64,000 bases of DNA, from the NCBI RefSeq assembly GCF_006346395.1, contig NZ_VDMS01000001.1:1426001-1490000 (forward strand), in the 5' to 3' direction. Shown here piece after piece: positions 7,473 to 15,436 of this stretch (position 1 is its first letter; every line of letters begins with the position of its first letter). A program made the translations under genes and the position numbers. The stretch comes from Nocardioides plantarum (GTDB lineage Bacteria; Actinomycetota; Actinomycetes; Propionibacteriales; Nocardioidaceae). The notes beneath the pieces were generated by a model. The model was given only the letters and a program-made list of their open reading frames with translations, was not told the origin of the DNA and ran no database searches.

Positions 7473-8882
7473 ATGGAGTTGCTGGACTACGCCAAGGCGC
7501 TACGGGCGCATTGGTTGGGAGCCCTGTTGATCGTCGCGCTGGCGGTGCTCTCCGCGGGGGCCTTCACGCTCACCCAGCCCAAGGTCTACGCCGCCGACGC
7601 GCGGGGACTCGTCACGGCCGGCGCCGCGACCGACCCTGGCCTCAGCTCGGTCAGCGACTCCCTCGCCAAGTCCCGCGCCGTGACGTACGTCGACATCGCG
7701 AGCAGCCGCGCCGTCGCCGACCTGGTCATCGCCGACCTGGGTCTCGACGAGAGCGCCTCGTCGCTGATCGGGCAGATCGCGATCGAGCAGAAGCCCGACA
7801 CCGCCCTCATCAAGGTCACGGCCCGGTCGAGCTCGCCCGCCGCCGCGCGGAGCCTGGCCGACGCCTGGGTCAAGGCGCTCGCCGCGCGGGTCGCCCAGAT
7901 CGAGGACCCCGACGGCGCGGGCGCGACGGGCGTCATCGGCATCGAGCCCGTCGAGGCCGCCGCCCTGCCGAGCACCCCGGTCTCCCCCCGCCCCACGCTC
8001 AACCTCGCCCTCGGCCTCCTCCTCGGGGGCCTGCTGGCGATCGCCTACGCCGTGCTCCGCTCGATGATCGATCGGCGCCTGCGGGCCGACGACGAGATCG
8101 AGCGGCGCTTCGCGGTGCCGATCGCCGGCCGCGTCCCCGTCCAGAGCGGTCGCACCGGGCTGTTGGTCTCGAGCACGGTCGACCACGGCTCCTGGGACGC
8201 CGGCGAGGCGTTCCGCAAGCTGCGCACCAACCTGTCCTACATGAGCGTCGACGACCCGCCGCGGGTCATCGTCGTGTCCAGTCCCCGACCCGAGGACGGC
8301 AAGTCGACGGTGGCGGCCAACCTCGCGGCCGCGATCGCCCTGTCCGGGCAGGCCGTCACCCTCATCGACGGCGACCTGCGCCGCCCGAGCGTGGCCGAGC
8401 TGCTCGGTCTGGTGGAGGGCGCCGGGCTGACCGACGTGCTGATCGGGCAGGCCGACCTCGCCGACGTGCTCCAGGACCACGCCGACCTGCCCCAGCTCAC
8501 CGTGCTCGCCGCAGGCAGCACCCCGCCCAACCCCAGCGAGCTCCTGGGCTCGCTGGCGATGCAGGGACTGCTGCGCGAGCTGGCCCTCGAGGGTCTCGTC
8601 ATCGTCGATGCCCCGCCGCTGCTTCCCGTGACCGACGCCGCCGTGCTGACCCGGCACGCCGACGGGGCGCTCGTGGTCGTGTCCCACGGTCGCACGCTCG
8701 ACACCGACCTGGCCGAGTCGCTGAAGCAGCTCGAGGCCGTCCAGGGCCGGGTCCTGGGCGTCGTGTTCAACCGGGTCCCCCGGCGCCGGGGGCCCAAGGA
8801 CTACTACGGCTCGCCCACGAAGGCGCCGGCGCCGAGCCCCGTGGCCGTGACTGCCGGCGGGGGCCGTCGCAAGGCCCGTTAG
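7473..8882 (+). CDS. Wzz/BY-kinase polysaccharide copolymerase (Wzc/CapB type)
   Basis: Fusion of a Wzz-type chain-length domain and a bacterial tyrosine kinase, about 469 residues. Two membrane helices (about 11-32 and 177-200) bracket an extracytoplasmic loop. The cytoplasmic kinase carries Walker A (EDGKST, about 273-279), Walker A' (LIDGDLRRP) and Walker B (VIVDAPPLLP). The C-terminus has only two adjacent tyrosines (KDYYGSP) rather than a long Tyr cluster. It controls polymer length and export of a capsule or exopolysaccharide, cycled by the phosphatase downstream. ATG 7473 is preferred over the TTG at 7449. Confidence 0.9.
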   Translation: MELLDYAKALRAHWLGALLIVALAVLSAGAFTLTQPKVYAADARGLVTAGAATDPGLSSVSDSLAKSRAVTYVDIASSRAVADLVIADLGLDESASSLIGQIAIEQKPDTALIKVTARSSSPAAARSLADAWVKALAARVAQIEDPDGAGATGVIGIEPVEAAALPSTPVSPRPTLNLALGLLLGGLLAIAYAVLRSMIDRRLRADDEIERRFAVPIAGRVPVQSGRTGLLVSSTVDHGSWDAGEAFRKLRTNLSYMSVDDPPRVIVVSSPRPEDGKSTVAANLAAAIALSGQAVTLIDGDLRRPSVAELLGLVEGAGLTDVLIGQADLADVLQDHADLPQLTVLAAGSTPPNPSELLGSLAMQGLLRELALEGLVIVDAPPLLPVTDAAVLTRHADGALVVVSHGRTLDTDLAESLKQLEAVQGRVLGVVFNRVPRRRGPKDYYGSPTKAPAPSPVAVTAGGGRRKAR

Positions 8883-9427
8883 GGCTGGACGCGAAGGGCT
8901 CCGGCGATCTGGTCGACACAGTCCGCCAGCTGGTCCGCGACCTGCCGGTGCACCTCGAGAGACGCACCGATGGGGTCGGCGACGTCCAGGTCCGCCGTGA
9001 CCCGGGCGCGTCGCGTCGCCGCCGCCGCCACGAGCGCGCGCGGCGCGAGGCCGTGGAGCTCCTCGGTGCGGATGATCTGCGCGAGCTCGACGATGGTGAA
9101 CGAGCGCCGCATCAGGCGCGGCGCCATGCGCAGGACCTCGGTCCGCAGGTGCCGGGTGGCGGTCAGCACGAGGTCCTGCTCGGCCAGGACTGCCGGGGAG
9201 ATCCGCCGGGAGAGGAAGCCGTCGGCGTCGCCGCCCAGGCGCCCGAGCTGGGCCGCGGCATCGGCGTCCATCGGCATCCCGGCCGGACCACGGGTGCCGG
9301 CGCTCGTGACGAGCAGCTCCGAGCCCGCCACGCCGAGCCGCGCCCGCAGGAGCCGCTCGGCCAGCGGCGACCGGCACTGGTTGCCGACGCACACGACGAG
9401 GACCCGCCAGGGCGCCGAGTCCGTCAC
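8879..9427 (-). CDS. Low-molecular-weight protein-tyrosine phosphatase (Wzb-like)
   Basis: Phosphatase of about 182 residues with the active-site loop CVGNQCRS (Cys13, Arg19) at the N-terminus, the standard C-x5-R position. The general-acid segment DVADPIG lies near 150. Such enzymes dephosphorylate the cognate Wzc-type kinase, here encoded convergently with a 4-base overlap. GTG 9427 puts the catalytic loop at the family position; the longer frame to 9550 would overlap the thioredoxin gene. It starts 4 bases after the thioredoxin stop, so the two are probably co-transcribed. Confidence 0.88.
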   Translation of the reverse strand: MTDSAPWRVLVVCVGNQCRSPLAERLLRARLGVAGSELLVTSAGTRGPAGMPMDADAAAQLGRLGGDADGFLSRRISPAVLAEQDLVLTATRHLRTEVLRMAPRLMRRSFTIVELAQIIRTEELHGLAPRALVAAAATRRARVTADLDVADPIGASLEVHRQVADQLADCVDQIAGALRVQP

Positions 9428-9431
9428 GACG

Positions 9432-9866
9432 TCAGTCTGGCAGTGAGCGCAGCACCTGCTCGCGCGTAGGGGCGCCCGCCGCCCGGCCGAGCTCACGGCC
9501 GTGGGGGTCCAGGACGATCGTCGTCGGGGTGCGGGTGACGTGGAGCGCACGCACGAGGTCGAGGTGCTTCTCGGCGTCGACCTCGACGTGGCGCACGCCG
9601 TCGTGGTGGTCGGCCACGTCGGCCAGCACCACCCGGGTCGTGCGGCAGGGCGCGCAGAACGCGCTGGAGAACTGGACCAGGGTGGCGCGCTCCCCCAGCT
9701 CGGTCTCCCACGGGGTGCCGGCGAGGAGGGAGTCGGTCACGGGCTCGTCCTGTTCCGTCGGAGCGTGCTGGGTGTCGGCGAAGCGGCCGTCGGTACGGCG
9801 TCGCCACAGGCCGAAGCCGAGGGCGACCACGACGGCCGCGATCACGACGTACGCGCCGGTGGTCAT
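9432..9866 (-). CDS. Membrane-anchored thioredoxin-like protein (ThiX-like)
   Basis: Protein of 144 residues: an N-terminal membrane helix (AYVVIAAVVVALGFGLW), a linker, then a thioredoxin domain with the redox motif FCAPC and the cis-Pro region TRTPTTIVLDP. It should face the outside of the membrane and exchange disulfides. In mycobacteria a similar gene (thiX) follows the CysA2/SseC pair. Here the polysaccharide module has come between them, so the ancestral order appears split. Confidence 0.85.
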   Translation of the reverse strand: MTTGAYVVIAAVVVALGFGLWRRRTDGRFADTQHAPTEQDEPVTDSLLAGTPWETELGERATLVQFSSAFCAPCRTTRVVLADVADHHDGVRHVEVDAEKHLDLVRALHVTRTPTTIVLDPHGRELGRAAGAPTREQVLRSLPD

Positions 9867-9981
9867 GGTGGTCTAGAACGGGTTGCCGAGCTGCGTCATT
9901 CCCGCCCGGGAGACCCGTGAGCCGGATAGCGTCCGAGCATCGGGGCCACCCAGGCCGCGCGCTCGTGAACGGCCACCTCGG

Positions 9982-11595
9982 ATGACCTCCCCCACACCCT
10001 TCACTGTCGGACGCCGTACGGCGATCGGCGCCGCTGCCTGGTCGGTGCCGGTGATCACCGTCGCCACCGCCGCGCCGGCCCTCGCCGCCTCGGCCGCGGG
10101 AGTCCTGTCGCAGGTCGATCCCGCCGCTGCGGTGTTCACGCTCGGTGGGGCACCCCGGTCGGTCCAGGCCCGCCTCCTCGACGACACGACGCCCGTGGCC
10201 GGCCAGACGGTGGTCTTCACCCTGTCGAGCACCGCCTGGGCCACGTTCCCGGGCGGAGCCGCCACGGCGGCCGTGGTCACGGACGCCGACGGCCTGGCGA
10301 CGACCAGCGTCGTGCCGAGGTCGGGTGCCGGGCCCGCGCTGGGCACCGCCGTGACCGTCACCGCGAGCCGCCAGTCCTCCATCGTGCCGTGGAGCGTCGT
10401 CGACGGTCGGGTCGACGCCGTCGCGCCGGGGCCCGGCGCGTTCCACCGGCTCGCGATCAGCGGGAGCCGCGTCTACAGCTGGGGCTACGACGCCAACGGC
10501 GAGCTGGGCAACGACGGGACCTCACATCCCTCGCCCGTCCCGGTCCTGACGACGAACACCCCGATGGACGGCAAGGACATCGTCGCCGCCGCCGCCGGCG
10601 TGGAGCACTCCCTGGCCGTGGACTCCGACGGCGCCGTCTACGCCTGGGGACGCAACAACTGGGGCCAGCTCGGCAACTGGGACGCCGACGGCAGCACGCC
10701 GTTCGCGGTGGACACCACCAGCGGCAGCTCCCTGCAGGGCAAGCAGGTCACGGCCATCGCCGGCGCCTACTACCACTCGGCGGCCGTCGCCTCGGACGGC
10801 ACCGTGCACAGCTGGGGCTACGGCGGCGAGGGCGAGCTCGGCGCCGCCGGCAGCACCTACAGCGGGGTCCCGATCGCCGTGGTCACCTCGGGAGCGTCGT
10901 CGATCGCCGGCAAGGCGGTCACCGCCATCGCGTGCGGCCTGTTCCACACCGTCGCCCTGGCCTCGGACGGGTCCGTGCACTCCTGGGGGATGGGACGGGG
11001 CGGCCGGCTCGGGGACGGCACGACCACCAACCGCAGCATCCCGGTCGCCGTCGACGCCACCGGAGCGTCGTCCCTCGCCGGCAAGACCGTCACCGCGATC
11101 GCCTGCGGCGAGGAGCACACGATCGCGCTCGCCTCCGACGGCACCCTGCACGCCTGGGGCGTCGGCGACTGGGGCCAGCTGGGCAACGGCGCCTACGACA
11201 ACAGCCCGACACCGGTCGCCGTGGTTACCACCGGTACGTCGATCGAGTCCCGGACGATCATCGCCGTGGCGGCCGGCGGCAGCCACACGGTCGCGCTGGC
11301 CGACGACGGCACCGTGCACACGTGGGGCGTCGGCAGCGAGGGCCAGCTCGGTGACGGCGGCGGCAACGGCCGGGTCGCGCTCGCGGGCGCCGTGACCACC
11401 GCCGGCACCCCCATGGCCGGCCGGTTCGTCACCGGGATCGCGGCAGGTGCGAACACCACCTACGCGACCAGCAGCGACCGGCTCGGGTTCGCCTGGGGCG
11501 CCAACCGGTCCGCGGCCCTCGGCGACGGGACCCCCGTCGACACCCAGGACCCGTCGTACGTGCCGGTCCAGGTTGCGGCCGTCGCGTCCGTGTAG
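9982..11595 (+). CDS. Secreted RCC1-repeat protein with Ig-like domain
   Basis: Protein of about 537 residues. The N-terminus has a Tat-like signal (RRTAIGAAAWSVPVITVATAAPALAASA). An Ig-like (invasin/filamin type) domain follows at about 35-130 (LDDTTPVAGQTVVFTL, then VVTDADGLATTSVVP). The rest is six to seven RCC1 repeats with the recurring pattern HSLAVDSDGAVYAWGRNNWGQLG, which build a beta-propeller. RCC1 propellers act in protein binding. In secreted bacterial proteins the ligand is usually unknown, and no cell-wall anchor is seen. ATG 9982 is chosen because it starts the signal peptide. Confidence 0.85.
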   Translation: MTSPTPFTVGRRTAIGAAAWSVPVITVATAAPALAASAAGVLSQVDPAAAVFTLGGAPRSVQARLLDDTTPVAGQTVVFTLSSTAWATFPGGAATAAVVTDADGLATTSVVPRSGAGPALGTAVTVTASRQSSIVPWSVVDGRVDAVAPGPGAFHRLAISGSRVYSWGYDANGELGNDGTSHPSPVPVLTTNTPMDGKDIVAAAAGVEHSLAVDSDGAVYAWGRNNWGQLGNWDADGSTPFAVDTTSGSSLQGKQVTAIAGAYYHSAAVASDGTVHSWGYGGEGELGAAGSTYSGVPIAVVTSGASSIAGKAVTAIACGLFHTVALASDGSVHSWGMGRGGRLGDGTTTNRSIPVAVDATGASSLAGKTVTAIACGEEHTIALASDGTLHAWGVGDWGQLGNGAYDNSPTPVAVVTTGTSIESRTIIAVAAGGSHTVALADDGTVHTWGVGSEGQLGDGGGNGRVALAGAVTTAGTPMAGRFVTGIAAGANTTYATSSDRLGFAWGANRSAALGDGTPVDTQDPSYVPVQVAAVASV

Positions 11596-11599
11596 GGCG

Positions 11600-11902
11600 T
11601 CAGCCACCCGCGAACGGCGGCAGGAACTCCACGCTCTCGCCGGGCTGCACGACGACGGTGGCGGGGTCGAGGGACTTGACCGGGCGGTCGCCCACCAGGA
11701 CCGAGCACGCCTCGAGCACCTGCGGGAGGCGGGTGCCGGCGTGGTCGTCGGCGAGGCGGCGTACGAGGTCGAGGAGGGTCACCGGGCCGTCGACGGCGAG
11801 GGACTCGGTGTCGGTGCCGGCGGCCTCGCGGGCCGACGCCCAGTAACGAACGAGGATGACCTGCGTCTCAGTTCGGTTACTCGGACTGCCTGTGTCGCTC
11901 AC
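11600..11902 (-). CDS. MoaD/ThiS family sulfur carrier protein
   Basis: Ubiquitin-like protein of 100 residues ending in the diagnostic Gly-Gly (FLPPFAGG), which is adenylated and thiocarboxylated by an E1-like enzyme. The core reads [18 protein letters not shown], then [13 protein letters not shown]. It could deliver sulfur to molybdopterin or to another acceptor. No other molybdenum-cofactor gene is in the window, so the partner is unknown. It converges with the RCC1 gene (4 bases apart) and diverges from GlnR, matching the mycobacterial neighbourhood of Rv0817c/Rv0818 in outline only. Confidence 0.85.
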   Translation of the reverse strand: MSDTGSPSNRTETQVILVRYWASAREAAGTDTESLAVDGPVTLLDLVRRLADDHAGTRLPQVLEACSVLVGDRPVKSLDPATVVVQPGESVEFLPPFAGG

Positions 11903-11990
11903 GTTTCGGTATTCTCCACCCTCAGGTAAACGGCCGGAACCCGACGACGTGTCCCGGTCCTACACCCGCATCGTGTGGGAGGGGACCACC

Positions 11991-12734
11991 ATGAGCACAC
12001 TTCTTCTCTTGACCAGCGCCCTGCAGCCCTCGGCCGAGGTGCTGCCGGCGCTCTCGCTGCTCGGTCACGGCGTCAAGATCCTGCCGGCCGAGGGCAGCGC
12101 GCTGCTCGAGGCGCCCGACTCCGACCTGCTGCTGGTCGACGGGCGGCAGGACCTCGCCGGCGCGCGCGACCTGTGCCGCCTGATCCGCACCACCGGCACC
12201 GACGTCCCCGTGCTGCTCGTCGTCACCGAGGGCGGCCTGTCCGTCGTCAGCCACGACTGGGGCATGGACGACGTCGTGCTCCACACGTGCGGCCCGGCCG
12301 AGCTCGAGGCGCGCATCAAGCTGGCCATCGGCCGGCTCACCGCCGCCCGCGACGCGGCCGACCCCGAGGCCCACGTCATCCGCTCCGGCGAGGTGGTCGT
12401 CGACGAGGCGACCTACACCGCCAAGATCGGCGGGCGCGCGCTCGACCTGACGTTCAAGGAGTTCGAGCTCCTCAAGTTCCTCGCCCAGCACCCCGGCCGG
12501 GTCTTCAGCCGCCAGCAGCTGCTGCAGGAGGTGTGGGGCTACGACTACTTCGGCGGCACCCGCACCGTCGACGTCCACGTCCGGCGGCTGCGCGCCAAGC
12601 TCGGTGTCGAGAACGAGACCCTCATCGGCACCGTGCGCAACGTCGGCTACCGCTTCGTGCTGCCGGCCAAGGAGAAGGAGTCGGTGGTCGCCGACGCCGC
12701 GCGGGTCACCGAGCGGGCGTCGCAGGACGCCTGA
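11991..12734 (+). CDS. glnR: GlnR-type orphan OmpR-family regulator
   Basis: Regulator of 247 residues: an N-terminal receiver-like domain ([21 protein letters not shown] holds the conserved Asp) lacking the full phosphorylation pocket, and a C-terminal winged helix ([37 protein letters not shown]). This is the GlnR pattern; GlnR controls nitrogen assimilation in actinobacteria and cross-talks with PhoP. The gene lies upstream of mycothiol synthase and the phosphate genes, as Rv0818 does in mycobacteria. ATG 11991 follows a GGGAGG-like element (TGGGAGGGG), so the longer frame is rejected. Confidence 0.88.
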   Translation: MSTLLLLTSALQPSAEVLPALSLLGHGVKILPAEGSALLEAPDSDLLLVDGRQDLAGARDLCRLIRTTGTDVPVLLVVTEGGLSVVSHDWGMDDVVLHTCGPAELEARIKLAIGRLTAARDAADPEAHVIRSGEVVVDEATYTAKIGGRALDLTFKEFELLKFLAQHPGRVFSRQQLLQEVWGYDYFGGTRTVDVHVRRLRAKLGVENETLIGTVRNVGYRFVLPAKEKESVVADAARVTERASQDA

Positions 12735-12774
12735 CGTTCACCCGGAGTCCGGTTCGGGCTCCTAGCGTCGGGGC

Positions 12775-14031
12775 GTGGCCGAGACCTGCGTGACCGAGCG
12801 CCGCGCCTGGGTCGACGTGCTGCGCACGGCGCTCGTGCTGAGCGTGATCGCCTACCACGTGCGCAACGGCGCGGTCGCGGCCGGCGAGGGCGTGCCCGGG
12901 TGGGTGGACGCCACCGTCCGGGCGCTCGAGCCGGTGCGGATGCCGGTGCTGATGATGCTCGCGGGGCTGTTCCTGCCGCGCGGACTGGCCAAGGGCACGC
13001 GACGCTACGTCGCCGGCAAGGCCAGCGCCCTCGTGGCGCCGTACGTCGGGTGGTTCCTGCTCTTCTACTGCGTGCTGCTCGCCGACGACCACCGGCCGAC
13101 CGACCGGTGGTGGATCGAGATCGTAGTGCCGCAGACGCCGCTGTGGTTCCTGTGCTTCCTGATCGGCTTCTTCGCCCTCGCGCTCCCCCTGCGTACGCCG
13201 GCCCGGCGGCTGGGTGCGCTCGGCGCCGTGGTGGCGTGGCTGGAGCTCGTCGGCGACACCGACTGGCACTTCGGGTTCTACCTCGGGTGCTTCCTGCTCG
13301 GCAGCGTCGTCACCGACCAGGCGCCGCGGGTGTCGGGGGTGTCGCGGCGGGTGTCGCGGCGGTGGGGGTGGGTGGCCACGGTGGCGGCGCTCGGGCCCGT
13401 GGTGTGGGCGATGCGCGAGGCCGTGGTGACCGACCACACCGACCGGACCCCGGCCTGGATCGCCATCGCCGCCTGCGCCCTGCTCGTCGGACGTGGTCTC
13501 GCGCTGCTGGTGGCTCCGACGCCCGTGGGGCGGTGGCTGGCGTCGTACGGCTCGATGACGGTGGTGGTCTACCTCGTCCACACCGCACTGCTCGCGGCGG
13601 TGCCCACGCCGGCCGGCGCGTGGTGGCCGTCGCTCGCGCTCACCGTCGCGGTCGCGCTCGCGGCCGTCGAGGTCGTGCGCCGCGACGAGCGGTGGTGGCT
13701 GCTGTTCGACGTACGGCGGGGGTGGCGGGCCTGGCGAGGCGGGATAGTCCCTGACGTAAATCAAGGATCTGCCGCCCCGGACCTTGATTTACGTCAGGGA
13801 CTATCCCGACGGCCGTCAGCGCAGACGGGGCCGCACGTGGAGGCCGACCTCGGGGTCGACGACGACCTCCTGGGCGGCGGCGACGCCGTCGACCATGACC
13901 TCGGCGTCGAGGGCGGTGTTGCGCTTGAGCAGGGCCAGTGCGATCGGGCCGAGCTCGTGGTGACGCGCGCTGGAGCCGACGAACCCGACGGCCTTGTCGC
14001 CCAGCAGCACCTCGGACCCGGCCGCGGGTAG
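12775..14031 (+). CDS. Acyltransferase 3 family membrane protein with repeat-derived C-terminus
   Basis: Membrane acyltransferase whose real domain spans about residues 1-322: RRAWVDVLRTALVLSVIAYHVRNG with the catalytic-type His in the first helix, then about ten helices. The frame does not stop before the 67-bp inverted repeat at 13741. It reads through the repeat and then antisense to ygfZ, adding about 96 residues without family character. Either the true stop was displaced by insertion of the repeat or the tail is tolerated. GTG 12775 follows TAGCGT, a possible -10 box for a nearly leaderless message. Function is probably surface or glycan acylation. Confidence 0.75.
   Translation: MAETCVTERRAWVDVLRTALVLSVIAYHVRNGAVAAGEGVPGWVDATVRALEPVRMPVLMMLAGLFLPRGLAKGTRRYVAGKASALVAPYVGWFLLFYCVLLADDHRPTDRWWIEIVVPQTPLWFLCFLIGFFALALPLRTPARRLGALGAVVAWLELVGDTDWHFGFYLGCFLLGSVVTDQAPRVSGVSRRVSRRWGWVATVAALGPVVWAMREAVVTDHTDRTPAWIAIAACALLVGRGLALLVAPTPVGRWLASYGSMTVVVYLVHTALLAAVPTPAGAWWPSLALTVAVALAAVEVVRRDERWWLLFDVRRGWRAWRGGIVPDVNQGSAAPDLDLRQGLSRRPSAQTGPHVEADLGVDDDLLGGGDAVDHDLGVEGGVALEQGQCDRAELVVTRAGADEPDGLVAQQHLGPGRG
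13741..13807. repeat. 67-bp inverted repeat, copy 1
   Basis: Two perfect 26-base arms (starting GGGATAGTCCCTGACG and ending ATCAAGG, and the complement) flank a 15-base spacer. It sits between the convergent acyltransferase and ygfZ genes. Total length, arm length and spacer length are identical in all four copies, while the spacer sequence differs in each. Confidence 0.95.
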
Positions 14032-14760
14032 CCGGTTCTCGGACCCGTCGAGGTGCAGCAGCGTCAGCCGGCGCGGCGGGCGGCCGAGCGTGTGCACCCG
14101 CGCGACCGTCTCCTGGCCGCGGTAGCAGCCCTTGTCGAGGTGGACCGCGGGCCCGATCCAGCCGACCTCGTTGGGGATCGTGCGGTGGTCGGTGTCGACG
14201 CCGAACCGCGGCTCACCGCGCGCGATGCGCAGCGCCTCGTAGGCCCAGTGGCCGGCGGCGGGGCCGGCCGCGGCGGCGTACGTCGTCAGCTCGGCGCGCG
14301 GGACCAGCCGGTGGCCGGTGCTCGGGCGCCAGGTGAGGGCCAGCTCGTCGGTCACGTCGGTGATCTCGGCGCGCATCATGAACTTCATCCGCTCCAGGAA
14401 CTCCGCGAGCGCACCCGCGCGACCCGGCTCGGTCCACACGGTGAGCGCCTCGCCGTCGTCGGTGCCACGGAACTCGTGCTCGACGTGGCCCTGCGGGCTG
14501 AGGACCAGCGCCTGGGTGAGGACGCCGGGCTGCAGGTCGGTGAGGTGCTGGGTGGTGATGTTGTGCAGCCAGGTCAGCCGGTCGGGGCCGGCGATGCGCA
14601 GCACGTCGTGGTGGGACAGGTCGACGAACCCCTCCCCCGTCTCGCGGCCCGTCTCGAGCGCACGCTGCTCGGTGTTGAACGAGCCGTAGTGGGCGGCGAC
14701 CGGGGCGTCGATGCCGTTGCCGGCGACCGCTCCGGGCAGGTCGAGGAGAGGACTGCGCAT
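13816..14760 (-). CDS. ygfZ: YgfZ/GcvT-like folate-binding protein
   Basis: Protein of about 314 residues of the YgfZ family, which binds tetrahydrofolate and helps assemble or repair iron-sulfur clusters. The diagnostic motif DKGCYRGQETVARVHTLG (K-G-C-Y-x-G-Q-E) is present, with the conserved Cys. The N-terminal GcvT-like half has FVDLSHHDVLRIAGPDRLTWLHNITTQHL. ATG 14760 is preferred to the GTG at 14769. The antisense tail of the convergent acyltransferase frame overlaps its 3' end. It diverges from the DsrE-like gene. Confidence 0.92.
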   Translation of the reverse strand: MRSPLLDLPGAVAGNGIDAPVAAHYGSFNTEQRALETGRETGEGFVDLSHHDVLRIAGPDRLTWLHNITTQHLTDLQPGVLTQALVLSPQGHVEHEFRGTDDGEALTVWTEPGRAGALAEFLERMKFMMRAEITDVTDELALTWRPSTGHRLVPRAELTTYAAAAGPAAGHWAYEALRIARGEPRFGVDTDHRTIPNEVGWIGPAVHLDKGCYRGQETVARVHTLGRPPRRLTLLHLDGSENRLPAAGSEVLLGDKAVGFVGSSARHHELGPIALALLKRNTALDAEVMVDGVAAAQEVVVDPEVGLHVRPRLR

Positions 14761-14824
14761 GGGTTCCACTGTCGCAGAACGCTCCTGGGGGCTCGTCGAT
14801 TCCGTCGGGTACGCCGGCTGCGGC

Positions 14825-14869
14825 GGTCTCGAGGCTCAGGCCTGGCGGCCTTCGCACCTCGACCGACGT
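14825..14869. repeat. 45-bp dispersed repeat, copy 1
   Basis: A 45-base element beginning GGTCTCGAGGCTC and ending CTCGACCGACGT. It recurs at 43971-44015 (identical over most of its length) and 58122-58166 (a few changes). Here it lies between the divergent ygfZ and DsrE-like genes, next to a tandem array whose unit shares the GAGGTGCGA/TCGCACCTC theme. Confidence 0.88.
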
Positions 14870-14880
14870 CGGCACCCGTC

Positions 14881-15033
14881 GGCTGAGGTGCGAGCGGAGC
14901 GAGCCCCACGTCGGCTGAGGTGCGAGCGGAGCGAGCCCCACGTCGGCTGAGGTGCGAGCGGAGCGAGCCCCACGTCGGCTGAGGTGCGAGCGGAGCGAGC
15001 CCCACGTCGGCTGAGGTGCGAGCGGAGCGAGCC
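14881..15033. repeat. Five tandem copies of a 32-bp unit
   Basis: Units start at 14881, 14913, 14945, 14977 and 15009, exactly 32 bases apart. Each begins GGCTGAGGTGCGAGCGGAGC. The last is partial, diverging after 25 bases. The copies are contiguous with no unique spacers, so this is a tandem repeat and not a CRISPR. It fills the upstream region of the DsrE-like gene. Confidence 0.95.
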
Positions 15034-15073
15034 TCGAAGCCACGTGACCGCCGGTCGCCGTAGGGTCGAGGAC

Positions 15074-15436
15074 ATGCCCAGATCCCTTGCCGTGAAGCTG
15101 ACCTGCGGGGCCGAGGCCGCGGAGCGGGCCAACCAGGCGCTGACCGTCGCGGCGTCCGCCGTGGCCGCCGGCGCCGACGTGTCGTTGTGGCTGACCGGTG
15201 AGGCCGTGTGGTTCGGCGTGCGCGACCGGTGCCCCGACCTCGGGCTCGAGCACGCCTCCCCCGCCGCGACCCTGGTCGAGGCCGTGCGCGCGGGCGGCTC
15301 GGTGACGGTCTGCTCGCAGTGCGCGGCCCGCCGGTCGTTGACCGAGGCCGACCTGGTCGACGGGGCGCGCATCGCCGGCGCCGTCGCGTTCACCGAGCTC
15401 GTCCTGCGCGACGGCGTGCAGGCGTTGGTCTACTGA
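15074..15436 (+). CDS. DsrE family protein
   Basis: Protein of 120 residues with the DsrE/DsrF fold pattern: SLAVKLTCGAEAAERANQALTVAASAVAAGADVSLWLTGEAVWF, then VTVCSQCAARR and a final beta segment. Family members carry sulfur on a conserved Cys; the CSQC pair near residue 82 is the candidate. It ends with TGATG overlapping the start of mycothiol synthase, so the two are coupled. A link to thiol metabolism is plausible. ATG 15074 is 6 bases downstream of a possible -10 (TAGGGT), which suggests a leaderless message. Confidence 0.82.
   Translation: MPRSLAVKLTCGAEAAERANQALTVAASAVAAGADVSLWLTGEAVWFGVRDRCPDLGLEHASPAATLVEAVRAGGSVTVCSQCAARRSLTEADLVDGARIAGAVAFTELVLRDGVQALVY

Noticed and set aside
14881..15033. 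Possible CRISPR array
   Set aside because: The 32-bp units are contiguous, without unique spacers, and there are no cas genes in the window.
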